DNA of 31,622 nt, from contig JAZRCL010000052.1 in assembly GCA_045659745.1 (NCBI GenBank), positions 1 through 31,622 of the forward strand, in the 5' to 3' direction. The number at the start of each line of letters is the position of its first letter. The first letter of the stretch is position 1. This document shows, one piece after another, positions 1 through 7,676 of the stretch. Both the position numbers and the translations under genes were made by a program. The notes beneath the pieces are model-generated. The model worked only from the letters and a program-made list of their open reading frames with translations. It was not told where the DNA came from and did no database searches. This stretch comes from SVTX01 sp045659745 (GTDB lineage: Bacteria > Bacillota > Clostridia > Oscillospirales > CAG-272).

Positions 1-737
1 CAGAGGTGAGCTTTTGCAAGGTCAACCACGTGTATATAGTCACGTACGCCCGTGCCGTCGTGAGTGTTGTAATCGTTGCCGAACACATTGAGTATGGGAA
101 GCTTGCCAACAGCGACCTTTGTGACGTACGGCAAAAGGTTATTGGGGATTCCCTTGGGGTCCTCACCAATAAGTCCGCTCTTGTGCGCGCCGATAGGATT
201 GAAATAGCGCAGAATGGATATATTCCACTCGTTATCTGCGGTATAGAGAGACTCAAGCATCTTCTCTATGACTATCTTTGTCTCGCCGTAGGGGTTGGTC
301 GCATGTCCCACCTTTGCATCCTCGCGTATCGGTACGCACTCGGGAGTACCGTAAACCGTTGCGGACGATGAGAAAACTATGGTCTTTACGTTATGCGCTC
401 TCATAGCCTCAAGGAGCGTAAGAGTGCCCGTCACGTTGTTATTAAAATATTCAAGGGGCTTTTGCACCGACTCGCCAACCGCCTTGAGCCCCGCAAAATG
501 TATGCAGCTGTCGATCTCGGGGTTTTCCTCAAAAATTCTGTCAAGCGCGTCTCTGTCAAGAATATCTGCCTCGTAGAGCTTTGCGTCCTTGCCAGTTATC
601 TCTTTTATTCTGTCAAGCACTACGGGCTTACTGTTTGAAAAATTGTCAACAATAACCACGTCATATCCAGCCTCAAGAAATTCAACAACCGCATGCGAGC
701 CTATAAAGCCCGTTCCACCTGTAATAAGTACTGACAT
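1..737 (-). CDS. galE: UDP-glucose 4-epimerase, C-terminus cut by window edge
   Basis: Interconverts UDP-glucose and UDP-galactose in the cytoplasm (Leloir pathway and surface-sugar supply). Reading the minus strand from the ATG at 737-735 gives an extended-SDR protein: the NAD-binding GGTGFIGSH motif lies at residues 7-15, the SSSATVYG segment with the catalytic Ser/Thr at 123-130, and the YxxxK pair as Tyr150/Lys154 in NPYGETK. About 245 of the usual 330-340 residues are present and the frame is open to base 1, so the gene continues outside the window. An AGGAGG box at 745-750 precedes the start and overlaps the stop codon of the upstream nucleotidyltransferase, so the two genes are co-transcribed and probably translationally coupled. 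Family assignment is secure; substrate range (Glc/Gal versus GlcNAc/GalNAc) cannot be read from this part. Confidence 0.95.
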   Translation of the reverse strand, partial: MSVLITGGTGFIGSHAVVEFLEAGYDVVIVDNFSNSKPVVLDRIKEITGKDAKLYEADILDRDALDRIFEENPEIDSCIHFAGLKAVGESVQKPLEYFNNNVTGTLTLLEAMRAHNVKTIVFSSSATVYGTPECVPIREDAKVGHATNPYGETKIVIEKMLESLYTADNEWNISILRYFNPIGAHKSGLIGEDPKGIPNNLLPYVTKVAVGKLPILNVFGNDYNTHDGTGVRDYIHVVDLAKAHL

Positions 738-749
738 TTTTATTCCTCC

Positions 750-1652
750 TTATTTGTTCCAAAGTCCTTTTTTATATTCTCCGTTGTTTATCATCTCGCG
801 TATGCTTTCCACCACTTGCGGCTTATCCTCAGGGTACGTCACGCCGTACCACTGCGCCGAGGTAGTATAAACGTTCACTCTGCATTCTTTATCCTTCATC
901 ATAGAGTCAATAGCTATGGGAAGATATATCTCCTTTTTGAGCGGATCTTTGCTGTCATCCGCCATAAACTCACGCATCTTTACCTTAAGATAAGGGAAAA
1001 CTGCGGGTGTAAGTCCCCAACAGTTCATAGACACCACACTGTCCCCGCGAAGAGATATCCAACCGTCGCCGTCGGCGTATTCCGCGTCGTTGCCGCAGAT
1101 TCGCACCTCGGTTCTTTCGTTTATCTCCACAAGAGAGCCACCCTCGTCCATAGTGCAGACTCCGCGTGACACCGTCCCATTTTCGGTCAGGGTATTTTTA
1201 AGGATATATCCTATCATACAAAAGTCCGTATCCGGTCGGTTTGACGAAAGATGCTCAGACAAGCGGACAAACGCGTCTCTGCCGTAAAAATCGTCGGCAT
1301 TTATGACTGCAAATTTATCATTACCTATTGCATCCTCGGCGCAAAGCAGTGCGTGCGCAGTTCCCCACGGCTTGACTCTGCCCTCGGGTACACTAAAGCC
1401 CATGGGGATATTGTCTATTTCCTGAAAGGCGTATTCCGTCTTTATAAACGGCTCGACTCGTGCGCCCACAGTCTCTCGAAAAAGCTCAAAATTTTCTTTT
1501 TTTATTATGAAAACAACTTTATCAAATCCTGCTTTTATTGCGTCGTAAACCGAAAAGTCTATAATGAATTCCCGATCTTGAGTTATAGGGTCGAGCTGCT
1601 TGAGCCCGCCATAACGAGAGCCCATGCCTGCGGCAAGAATTACAAGCGTCAT
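750..1652 (-). CDS. sugar-phosphate nucleotidyltransferase family protein
   Basis: Predicted NDP-sugar pyrophosphorylase or related NTP transferase with a Rossmann-like fold. The N-terminus carries the nucleotide-binding signature AAGMGSRYGG-LK (residues 7-18), and a later VINADDFYG segment holds metal-binding acidic residues, as in glucose-1-phosphate uridylyl/thymidylyltransferases. The protein is 300 residues. I chose the ATG at 1652 rather than the in-frame TTG 12 bases upstream, because that TTG is part of the GGAGG ribosome binding site (1658-1662). The gene sits directly upstream of galE, which suggests a UDP-sugar role (UTP-glucose-1-phosphate uridylyltransferase is one possibility). 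The overall sequence is not classic GalU, so the sugar and base remain unassigned. It is read from its own divergent promoter. Confidence 0.82.
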   Translation of the reverse strand: MTLVILAAGMGSRYGGLKQLDPITQDREFIIDFSVYDAIKAGFDKVVFIIKKENFELFRETVGARVEPFIKTEYAFQEIDNIPMGFSVPEGRVKPWGTAHALLCAEDAIGNDKFAVINADDFYGRDAFVRLSEHLSSNRPDTDFCMIGYILKNTLTENGTVSRGVCTMDEGGSLVEINERTEVRICGNDAEYADGDGWISLRGDSVVSMNCWGLTPAVFPYLKVKMREFMADDSKDPLKKEIYLPIAIDSMMKDKECRVNVYTTSAQWYGVTYPEDKPQVVESIREMINNGEYKKGLWNK

Positions 1653-1682
1653 AATATCCTCCAAAACACCTTATACATTTTC

Positions 1683-1711
1683 ATTATATCATAAACACTT
1701 GAAAATGTATA
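1683..1711 (-). promoter_or_regulatory. sigma-A type promoter for the nucleotidyltransferase-galE operon
   Basis: On the minus strand a TATACA -35 box (1706-1711) and a TATAAT -10 box (1683-1688) are 17 nt apart, and the -10 is preceded by TG as in extended -10 promoters. The predicted start near 1676 gives a leader of about 24 nt with the GGAGG site inside it. It is divergent from the ABC importer promoter, with only about 35 nt between the two -35 boxes. Confidence 0.65.
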
Positions 1712-1746
1712 TATTTTTTTGAAATTTTTTATATAGAATCTGATTA

Positions 1747-1775
1747 TTGACAAATAATAGTTTTGAGCGTATAAT
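1747..1775 (+). promoter_or_regulatory. consensus sigma-A promoter for the ABC importer operon
   Basis: A perfect TTGACA (1747-1752) and a perfect TATAAT (1770-1775) are separated by 17 nt. The predicted transcript starts near 1782, leaving a leader of about 39 nt, too short for a riboswitch; none is recognisable. This argues against control by a leader aptamer such as TPP. Confidence 0.85.
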
Positions 1776-1820
1776 TGTATCGAACAGTATGATTTTTTGT
1801 AAAAAAGGAATGCGAACACA

Positions 1821-2810
1821 ATGAGAAAAATGGTAAAAATTTTGTTGTCGCTCTCGCTGGCATTAGTTATGTCATTTATGGCGGTCTCGTGCAATAACAC
1901 CGACGACAACACACAACTGCCCGAAAAAATAAATATAGCTACTCTCAATGGCACAACAGGCTTCGGTATGGCAAAGCTTATGTCTGATGCGAAGGAATCA
2001 AAGACCGAGCTTGATTACGACATCAAGGTTGAAAGCGATCCGAGCCTTATTCAAGCCGCGCTTATAAGCGGTGAGCTTGATATTGCAGCCCTGCCCACCA
2101 ATGCGGCGGCAAATCTTTATGCAAAAACAAACGGCGGCATAAAAATACTTGCTACAAACACACTCGGCGTGCTTTACGTAGTTGTCAACGAGGCAAATTC
2201 CGATATAAAGACCCTCTCCGACCTTGACGGCAAGACAGTTTACTGTCCTGCGCAGAACCCCACGTTTATATTCAAGGGACTTTGCGATGAGGCAGGAGTC
2301 AACGTCATGGTAGACAACACCTACGCCCAGCCCGCAGATCTCCGTACGGCGATCGTCGCAGGTCAGGTAGATATTGCAGTTCTGCCCGAGCCTATGGTGA
2401 CTATCGCAAAATCCGCAAATAAGTCCCTCACAGTCGCACTCGACATCACTGCAGAGTGGGACAAGGTATTCCCCGAGGGCTCGCTTGTGCAGGGTTGTGT
2501 GGTTGCAAGAACTGAATTTATCGAGCAGTATCCCGAGGCAGTTGAACAATTTCTCTCGGAGTATGAGGCTTCGGTAAATTACGTCAACGAGAACACAACC
2601 GACGCGGCAAAACTTATTGCTGAGGCAGGCATTTTTGAGAATGAAAACGTGGCAAAAGCAGCTATTCCCAAGTGCAATATCAAGTATGTGGACGACGATG
2701 ATATGGCACAAGCCCTTGATCTGTTTTTCAAGACACTTTACGATATAAATCCTCAGGCGGTGGGCGGCTCTGTTCCCTCTGTGGACATCTACTACAAATC
2801 AAATGATTAA
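1821..2810 (+). CDS. ABC importer substrate-binding lipoprotein (TauA/SsuA/ThiY-like)
   Basis: Extracytoplasmic solute-binding protein of the NMT1/TauA type (type II periplasmic-binding fold), 329 residues. The N-terminus is a lipoprotein signal peptide: a basic start, a hydrophobic core and the lipobox AVSC with the lipidated Cys24, followed by a short Asn/Asp-rich linker. The body has the family's pattern: IATLNGTTGFG near the start, a GELDIAALPTNAAANLYAK segment, LSDLDGKTVY, and a second-lobe AGQVDIAVLPEPMV. An AAGGAA ribosome binding site precedes the ATG. The downstream permease overlaps it by 8 bases, so the importer is one transcription unit. This fold serves sulfonates, nitrate, thiamine precursors, riboflavin and other small organics; the ligand cannot be read from the sequence, and no biosynthetic gene nearby points to one. 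Confidence 0.85.
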   Translation: MRKMVKILLSLSLALVMSFMAVSCNNTDDNTQLPEKINIATLNGTTGFGMAKLMSDAKESKTELDYDIKVESDPSLIQAALISGELDIAALPTNAAANLYAKTNGGIKILATNTLGVLYVVVNEANSDIKTLSDLDGKTVYCPAQNPTFIFKGLCDEAGVNVMVDNTYAQPADLRTAIVAGQVDIAVLPEPMVTIAKSANKSLTVALDITAEWDKVFPEGSLVQGCVVARTEFIEQYPEAVEQFLSEYEASVNYVNENTTDAAKLIAEAGIFENENVAKAAIPKCNIKYVDDDDMAQALDLFFKTLYDINPQAVGGSVPSVDIYYKSND

Positions 2811-3564
2811 AAAATTTCTAAAAACAGTACTGATAATTCTCTTCTGGGTACTTGTGTGGCAGGCTTTGTCCATGATAGTCGGCAACCCGCTGCTGCTCCC
2901 ATCTCCGATCACAACTCTGAAAAGACTTTTTGAGCTTGCACGCACGCTGGAGTTTTACGAGATAATACTTCGCTCGTTTGTGAGAATACTTATAGGCACA
3001 GTTGCGGCAGTTATTCTCGGCGTTATTGTCGCAGTCGCAAGCGCAAGATTCAAGCTTTTGCACGACTTTATCTCGCCTATTATGACGGTGATAAAGGCAG
3101 TGCCTGTGGCGTCTTTTATCGTGCTTCTGCTTTTGTGGACGGGCAGAAATATTCTGCCGTCGATAATATCCGCGCTGATAGTTTTGCCTATCGTGTGGAC
3201 AAACGTCGAAACGGGAATTTTAGAGACCGACAAAAGCCTTATCGAGCTTGCAAGGATCTATAAAATGAGCGGATGGAAAAAAATATGGTGTATTTACGCG
3301 CCGTCAACGCTTCCATATTTTATTTCCTCGCTGAACTCGTCCTTGGGTCTTGCGTGGAAGGCGGGAATCGCCGCGGAGGTGCTGGCTCTACCGGTAATTG
3401 CCATAGGCAAGCAGATATATGAGTCCAAGCTTTATCTTGAAACCACCGACCTTTTCGCGTGGACGCTCACGGTGATAATCATAAGCCTTATAATTGAAAA
3501 GCTTATTGTTTTCGTCATAAAAAAAGCGACCTCTTCAAAAATAAAGATAGGAGGCTCGGTATGA
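2803..3564 (+). CDS. ABC importer permease (SsuC/TauC type)
   Basis: Membrane subunit of the importer, 253 residues with about six predicted transmembrane helices, BPD_transp_1 family. The cytoplasmic coupling segment reads ELARIYKMSGWKKIWCIYAPSTLP, which corresponds to the EAA loop that docks on the ATPase. The start ATG overlaps the end of the binding-protein gene (8 bases), and the gene's own stop overlaps the ATPase start in an ATGA arrangement (3561-3564). This overlap on both sides is typical of tightly coupled ABC operons. It most resembles the permeases of sulfonate, nitrate and pyrimidine-precursor importers. Confidence 0.88.
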   Translation: MIKKFLKTVLIILFWVLVWQALSMIVGNPLLLPSPITTLKRLFELARTLEFYEIILRSFVRILIGTVAAVILGVIVAVASARFKLLHDFISPIMTVIKAVPVASFIVLLLLWTGRNILPSIISALIVLPIVWTNVETGILETDKSLIELARIYKMSGWKKIWCIYAPSTLPYFISSLNSSLGLAWKAGIAAEVLALPVIAIGKQIYESKLYLETTDLFAWTLTVIIISLIIEKLIVFVIKKATSSKIKIGGSV

Positions 3565-4133
3565 TAGAATTTTTTAACGTGACTAAAAAGTACGGCGAGC
3601 AGACCGTACTTGATAATTTTTCTTTGTCCGCAAATGACGGCGACAAGCTCGCTATCATAGGCGAGTCGGGTATAGGAAAGACAACGCTTTTGCGAGTACT
3701 TTCGGGACTTGAGTCTGTAGATAGCGGAAGTGTTATCTGCGACGAAAAAATGGTGTATATGTTCCAAGAGCCGAGATTGCTACCTTGGAAAACCGCCCGA
3801 GAGAACGTATCGGCGGTACTAAAAAAGGAGAATTATTCTTTAGCTGATAAGTATCTTGATGCGGTAGGTCTTTTGGACACGGCAGACAAAATCCCAAGCG
3901 AGCTTTCGGGTGGCATGGCGCAAAGAGTCTCCTTTGCAAGATTTCTCGCCTATGCCGAGGAGTCGGGCGCGACCTTACTTTTACTTGACGAGCTCTTCTC
4001 TGCTCTTGACAAGGACACAGCAGACAAAATGTTAAAGCTCTTGCTTGACTTTGCCATTGACAAAACGGTAATTCTCGTCACACACGATGAGAACACCGCC
4101 CAAAATATTGGCGGCAGGGTTGTGAAATTGTAA
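3561..4133 (+). CDS. ABC importer ATP-binding subunit, compact
   Basis: Nucleotide-binding subunit energising the adjacent permease. All hallmarks are visible in order: Walker A GESGIGKTT (about residues 34-42), Q-loop FQEPRLLPW, the LSGGMAQR signature, Walker B LLLLDELFSALD, and the H-loop VTHD. At 190 residues it is clearly shorter than the usual 240-260 of SsuB/TauB proteins: the stretch between Walker A and the Q-loop is trimmed and the C-terminal extension is missing. Because every catalytic motif is intact and the reading frame is open throughout, I read it as a complete compact ATPase rather than a pseudogene. It is the last gene of the operon and is followed by a terminator. Confidence 0.9.
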   Translation: MIEFFNVTKKYGEQTVLDNFSLSANDGDKLAIIGESGIGKTTLLRVLSGLESVDSGSVICDEKMVYMFQEPRLLPWKTARENVSAVLKKENYSLADKYLDAVGLLDTADKIPSELSGGMAQRVSFARFLAYAEESGATLLLLDELFSALDKDTADKMLKLLLDFAIDKTVILVTHDENTAQNIGGRVVKL

Positions 4134-4136
4134 AAT

Positions 4137-4171
4137 AAAAATCCATCGGTTTATAAACCGATGGATTTTTT
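4137..4171. terminator. bidirectional intrinsic terminator
   Basis: A perfect palindrome with the core ATCCATCGG / CCGATGGAT (4141-4166) is flanked by an A-run on the left and a T-run on the right. It lies between the convergent stop codons at 4133 and 4173, so it can terminate the ABC operon on plus and the LytTR/LiaF-like pair on minus. Confidence 0.9.
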
Positions 4172-4172
4172 G

Positions 4173-4877
4173 TTATTGCTCATATTCTATCTGAATTGCG
4201 CCGAGGTTGTTCTCGCCCTTGATGATAAGCTGTGGGCCGTTGGGATCGCCGCCGTCAACATCCGCATTAACAGCTCCAAGACTGTTGTCTATGTCGTGGA
4301 TATATCTCCAGCTTGACGGAACGTATATTTTCGTTGCGCCGAGGTTGTTATCAATGTGCAAAACTCCGTCGCCCTGATATTCATCTACATTTTCAAAATG
4401 TATCGAAAGCGCACCGAGGTCATTTTCAAACCATTCCTCTGTGAAATCCGACGCATCTATGTATTTTTCAGCCGAGGACAATGATGATTCGCTGGTTTTG
4501 TGTACAAGCTTGAATTTCTTGCGTTTTCTCTTTTTTATGCCCGACTCAAGAATGGAAAAACCAAGCCACAAAAGCGCGGCGCAGCCGAAAACGAGTCCGT
4601 TATGCAGAATATCGGGATTATCAAGACCGCAGACGTACGCTATATTTTTCTCAATTATCATATATATAAACGCAAGCGGAATAAATATCTCGCTTATCTT
4701 ACCGCGGCACAGTCTCTCTACTATCCACGAAACCAGCAGGAATACTCCCACGATTGCGATAAAGGATATTTCACCCACGACACTTTCAAGCGGCGGGACG
4801 ATACCAATTGCGTTAAGAATGAGCGCGACTGCAAGCAGAATAAATCCCAAGCCCCAAAAAATCTTCCAAGCTTTCAT
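4173..4877 (-). CDS. LiaF-like membrane protein with four NxLGA repeats
   Basis: Predicted cell-envelope membrane protein of 234 residues. Four hydrophobic segments (about 7-28, 36-55, 62-80, 94-110) are followed by a basic stretch KKRKRKK and a soluble C-terminal domain. That domain contains four evenly spaced repeats, NDLGA (152-156), NNLGA (177-181), NSLGA (198-202) and NNLGA (223-227), the pattern of the LiaF C-terminal / 'toast-rack' beta-sheet fold. LiaF proteins act in envelope-stress signalling, usually holding a sensor kinase in check. Here the partner is not a LiaRS pair but a LytTR DNA-binding protein whose gene overlaps this one by 4 bases (ATGA). The likely role is to sense the membrane or hold the regulator; this is inferred from pairing only. 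Confidence 0.75.
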   Translation of the reverse strand: MKAWKIFWGLGFILLAVALILNAIGIVPPLESVVGEISFIAIVGVFLLVSWIVERLCRGKISEIFIPLAFIYMIIEKNIAYVCGLDNPDILHNGLVFGCAALLWLGFSILESGIKKRKRKKFKLVHKTSESSLSSAEKYIDASDFTEEWFENDLGALSIHFENVDEYQGDGVLHIDNNLGATKIYVPSSWRYIHDIDNSLGAVNADVDGGDPNGPQLIIKGENNLGAIQIEYEQ

Positions 4878-5332
4878 TTTCCTAACCTCATTTCATTTAT
4901 TTTGTCTCTTAAAATCTTGTAATATCCGCGCGAGAAATACGCTTTTTTCGCGCATCCCTTGAAGGTTATCTCGCCGTTCCCTACGACCTCGCGCTTTAGC
5001 GAGGATATGAGAAGCACGTTTGCGATAGTTGACTTTGATATTCGCGCAAAGGCGAGCGGCAGAATTCCCTCAAGCTCAAAAAGCTTGGAGTCACAGGTAA
5101 ACATACGCTCGCGCGTGTGCGCGTACACCTTTCCGTCGCAGGACTCAAAAAACAGTATTTCTTCTGTCGGCACGTAGTACTCAGTGCCTGACAGATATAG
5201 CAGCATCTCCTGATGACTCAGGATAAGCCTTTCAAGAGCCGCCTCGATGCTTTTTATTTTGTCCGTTTTTTGCGGACAGCGGATTATTATTTCTTCCTGT
5301 CCGTCCTCGGAGATCTCGGTTCTTATCTTCAA
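4874..5332 (-). CDS. LytTR-family DNA-binding regulator
   Basis: Stand-alone LytTR transcription factor of 152 residues, without a receiver domain. The LytTR domain spans about residues 48-145: the EEILFFESCDGKVYAHT strand region, the FARISKSTIANVLLIS segment and the C-terminal AYFSRGYYKILRDK are typical. The start is TTG at 5332, supported by a GGAAGGGGG ribosome binding site 7 nt upstream; the next in-frame ATG would remove the first 42 residues. It is the first gene of a two-gene operon with the LiaF-like protein, a Firmicutes pairing in which LytTR proteins often control their own operon. Targets are not visible. Confidence 0.85.
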   Translation of the reverse strand: MKIRTEISEDGQEEIIIRCPQKTDKIKSIEAALERLILSHQEMLLYLSGTEYYVPTEEILFFESCDGKVYAHTRERMFTCDSKLFELEGILPLAFARISKSTIANVLLISSLKREVVGNGEITFKGCAKKAYFSRGYYKILRDKINEMRLGK

Positions 5333-5365
5333 GTCCTTGCCCCCTTCCTTGCTGATTACAAGATT

Positions 5366-5394
5366 ATTTTAGCATTTTTTTCCGTTTTTGTAAA
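5366..5394 (-). promoter_or_regulatory. sigma-A type promoter for the LytTR/LiaF-like operon
   Basis: On the minus strand TTTACA (5389-5394) and TAAAAT (5366-5371) are separated by 17 nt, with TG just before the -10 giving an extended -10. It sits about 34 nt upstream of the TTG start, consistent with a short leader. Confidence 0.65.
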
Positions 5395-5497
5395 GAAGTT
5401 TTTTCCAAGCGGTAGATTTTAGGGTATAAAATGCGGATTTTATGTGCAAACAAGCCATTTGCTCTTATTTGCGGGAAGTTTTTGAAGGGAGAGGGGG

Positions 5498-5547
5498 TGC
5501 AGGGGGAGAGGGTGCCTTTTTACAAAAAGGCACCCTCTCCCCCTGCA
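5498..5547. repeat. perfect 24-bp inverted repeat with 2-nt loop
   Basis: The left arm (5498-5521) and right arm (5524-5547) are exact reverse complements, starting TGCAGGGGGAGAGGG and ending CCCTCTCCCCCTGCA, with only two bases between them. It lies between the prmA stop (5556) and the LytTR promoter. It forms a very stable hairpin in either strand and may end the heat-shock transcript, but there is no U-run after the stem on the minus side, so it is not a canonical intrinsic terminator. It looks more like a dispersed intergenic palindrome; its TGCAGGGG-type ends resemble the element at 7677-7735. Confidence 0.8.
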
Positions 5548-5555
5548 TATCTCTC

Positions 5556-6515
5556 TTATTTCAACATAACCGCCAGAGCGCACCAGCCGTTGTCCTCTGC
5601 CTTTTCGACTATCTTAAAGCCGTTCTGTTCAAAGCATTCAACAACGTCGTCGCATCTTTCGGAGATTATTCCCGATGCTAAAAGCACGGTCTTATCATTC
5701 ATAAAGTCCGACACGTCGGGCGTCATGCGAATGATTATGTCTGCCACGATGTTTGCGCAGACTATATTATATCCGCCCGCCATTTTGTATGCTTGCTTGA
5801 GCAGGTCGGACTGCTCGCAGACTATTCTACCCTCAAGTCCGCTGTCCTTTATATTCTCGTTTGCAACTCGAACTGACATAGGGTCTATGTCGTACGCATA
5901 GCACTCACCCGCTCCGAGCTTTGCGCCACAAATGGCAAGTATTCCGCTTCCCGTACCTACGTCAAGCAGACTGTCGCCCACCTTTACGTATTTCTGAAGC
6001 AGACCTATAATGAGCCTTGTCGTCTCGTGCGTACCCGTGCCGAAAGCCATACCAGGATCCATTGTCACAATTATCTCGCCTTCCTGCGCCTCGTATCTCT
6101 CCCACGCGGGAACGATGACTATTTTGCCGATTTTGAAGGGCTTGTAGTACGCCTTCCACGAGTTTGCCCAGTCCTCCTCACAAACACCTACGACCTCGAC
6201 CTTGGCGTTTTCGAAAGAGTTTGCCGACAGTCTGTCCTTCAAAAATGACAAATCGTCGGTGAGATTGCTTCCCTTTTCAACGAAATAGGAAACTGACGCG
6301 TGGCTCTTATCGGCATTGAGAATGCTCTCGTCGATAAGGTCGCCATAGCAGGTCTTAAGGTCAATATCGCTAAAGTCCTCTATCATAAGGTTGGAATTTA
6401 TCATACTCATTACCGCAACGAGTCTGTCAAGCTCCTCGGTCTTTACGGTCACTTTTATCTGCGACCATTCGGTGACCTCACCGAAATCTCCGCATACGTA
6501 ATCTTTATCGGTCAT
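5556..6515 (-). CDS. prmA: ribosomal protein L11 methyltransferase
   Basis: SAM-dependent methyltransferase that trimethylates ribosomal protein L11. The 319-residue protein has the N-terminal substrate-recognition region and a C-terminal Rossmann methyltransferase domain: the family motif MAFGTGTHETT (about 156-166), the SAM-binding LDVGTGSGILAI (184-195), and the NIVCANIVADII segment in the NPPY-like position. GGAAGG lies 6 nt before the ATG. It follows dnaJ after 15 nt, the conserved Firmicutes arrangement in which prmA ends the hrcA-dnaK-dnaJ operon. The N-terminus has about 14 more residues than most PrmA proteins before the conserved SQIKVTVKTEELD region. Confidence 0.95.
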   Translation of the reverse strand: MTDKDYVCGDFGEVTEWSQIKVTVKTEELDRLVAVMSMINSNLMIEDFSDIDLKTCYGDLIDESILNADKSHASVSYFVEKGSNLTDDLSFLKDRLSANSFENAKVEVVGVCEEDWANSWKAYYKPFKIGKIVIVPAWERYEAQEGEIIVTMDPGMAFGTGTHETTRLIIGLLQKYVKVGDSLLDVGTGSGILAICGAKLGAGECYAYDIDPMSVRVANENIKDSGLEGRIVCEQSDLLKQAYKMAGGYNIVCANIVADIIIRMTPDVSDFMNDKTVLLASGIISERCDDVVECFEQNGFKIVEKAEDNGWCALAVMLK

Positions 6516-6530
6516 AATTTACCTTCCAAA

Positions 6531-7652
6531 TTATTTTTTCTTGAAAAATTTACCCTTTTTGGTGTAGTTGTTCTCTCCGCAAGCGTCGGCAAACTTATAA
6601 AGCAGCTCTCTCTGCTTTTCGCTCAGTCCCTTAGGAACCTCGACTACCACCTTGAATATAAGGTCGCCTCTGCCCTTTGAGTTGACCATAGGTACACCGC
6701 GTCCCTTGAGCGTGAAGGTTGTTCCGTACTGCGTGCCCTCGGGGAGATTGTACTTTTCTCTGCCCTCAAGCGTGGGTATCTCTATCTCCGCTCCAAGAGT
6801 TGCTTCGACGATAGTGACGGGTACCTCGCAATAAAGGTTGTAGCCCTGACGGTTGAACGTGGGGCTCTTTCTAACGCTTACCATTACTAATACGTCGCCT
6901 GCGGGTCCGCCGTTTCTGCCATCGTTGCCCTCGCCGCGAACCACGAGTCCCTTGCCATGGTCAATGCCCGCGGGAATGGTTATGTTTATCTTCTTGTGCT
7001 CACGCTCAAAGCCGCTTCCGCGACAGGACTTACAAGGATTTTTGATGTATTTGCCCGTGCCTCTGCACGTATCGCACGTTCCGGTGGTCTGGAACTGCAT
7101 TCCACCGAGATTCTGCACTCTGCGGACCTGTCCCGAGCCGCGACACGTAGGACAAGTCTCGGCTACGCCGCTCTCCGAGCCGGTACCCTTACACGCCGCG
7201 CATCTACACTGACGGGTAAAGTTTATCTCCTTTTTACATCCAAAGACTGCTTCCTCAAAGTTTATCGTGATATTTATCTCGATATCCTCGCCCTTTGTGG
7301 GTGCGTTGCGGTTCTGACGCGATCCGCCGCCAAATCCACCGCCGAAAAAGCTTCCAAAAATATCCCCGAGATCCACGTCAAAGCCGCCAAAGCCGCCGTA
7401 TCCGCCGCCCGCGCCCGCTGTGGGGTCAAATGCCGCGTGACCGAACTGGTCGTATTTCGCCTTTTTGTCGGGATCGGAAAGCACCTCGTAAGCCTCGTTG
7501 GCTTCCTTGAACTTTGCCTCCGCCTCGGCGTTTCCGGGGTTCATATCGGGATGGTATTTTTTAGCAAGGTTTCTATATGCCTTTTTTATGTCGGCGTCGC
7601 TTGCGCATTTTGAGACGCCAAGCACCTCATAATAATCTCTTTTATCTGCCAT
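6531..7652 (-). CDS. dnaJ: chaperone protein DnaJ (Hsp40)
   Basis: Co-chaperone that delivers clients to DnaK and stimulates its ATPase. The 373-residue protein shows the full type I layout: J domain with HPD at 34-36, a Gly/Phe-rich linker (about 75-112), four CxxCxGxG zinc repeats (Cys151/154, 167/170, 193/196, 207/210) and two C-terminal client-binding domains. I start it at the ATG at 7652; the in-frame TTG 12 bases upstream overlaps the ribosome binding site (TTGGAGAA). It lies downstream of dnaK after a 150-nt gap with palindromic sequence, which may set its level relative to dnaK. Confidence 0.97.
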   Translation of the reverse strand: MADKRDYYEVLGVSKCASDADIKKAYRNLAKKYHPDMNPGNAEAEAKFKEANEAYEVLSDPDKKAKYDQFGHAAFDPTAGAGGGYGGFGGFDVDLGDIFGSFFGGGFGGGSRQNRNAPTKGEDIEINITINFEEAVFGCKKEINFTRQCRCAACKGTGSESGVAETCPTCRGSGQVRRVQNLGGMQFQTTGTCDTCRGTGKYIKNPCKSCRGSGFEREHKKINITIPAGIDHGKGLVVRGEGNDGRNGGPAGDVLVMVSVRKSPTFNRQGYNLYCEVPVTIVEATLGAEIEIPTLEGREKYNLPEGTQYGTTFTLKGRGVPMVNSKGRGDLIFKVVVEVPKGLSEKQRELLYKFADACGENNYTKKGKFFKKK

Positions 7653-7676
7653 ATATTTCTCCAAACATTATAAATC

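Noticed and set aside
1776..1820. Possible riboswitch upstream of the ABC importer
   Set aside because: The leader is only about 39 nt and contains no TPP-box or other aptamer pattern.
1649..1954. 101-codon minus-strand frame spanning the divergent promoter region
   Set aside because: It overlaps both the nucleotidyltransferase start and the substrate-binding protein start, and covers the two promoters; no ribosome binding site.
1998..2711. 237-codon minus-strand frame across the substrate-binding protein gene
   Set aside because: It is antisense to a well-supported lipoprotein gene; its Cys-rich product shows no family features.
3561..4133. ABC ATPase as a truncated pseudogene
   Set aside because: It is short, but Walker A, Q-loop, signature, Walker B and H-loop are all present in order with an intact frame.
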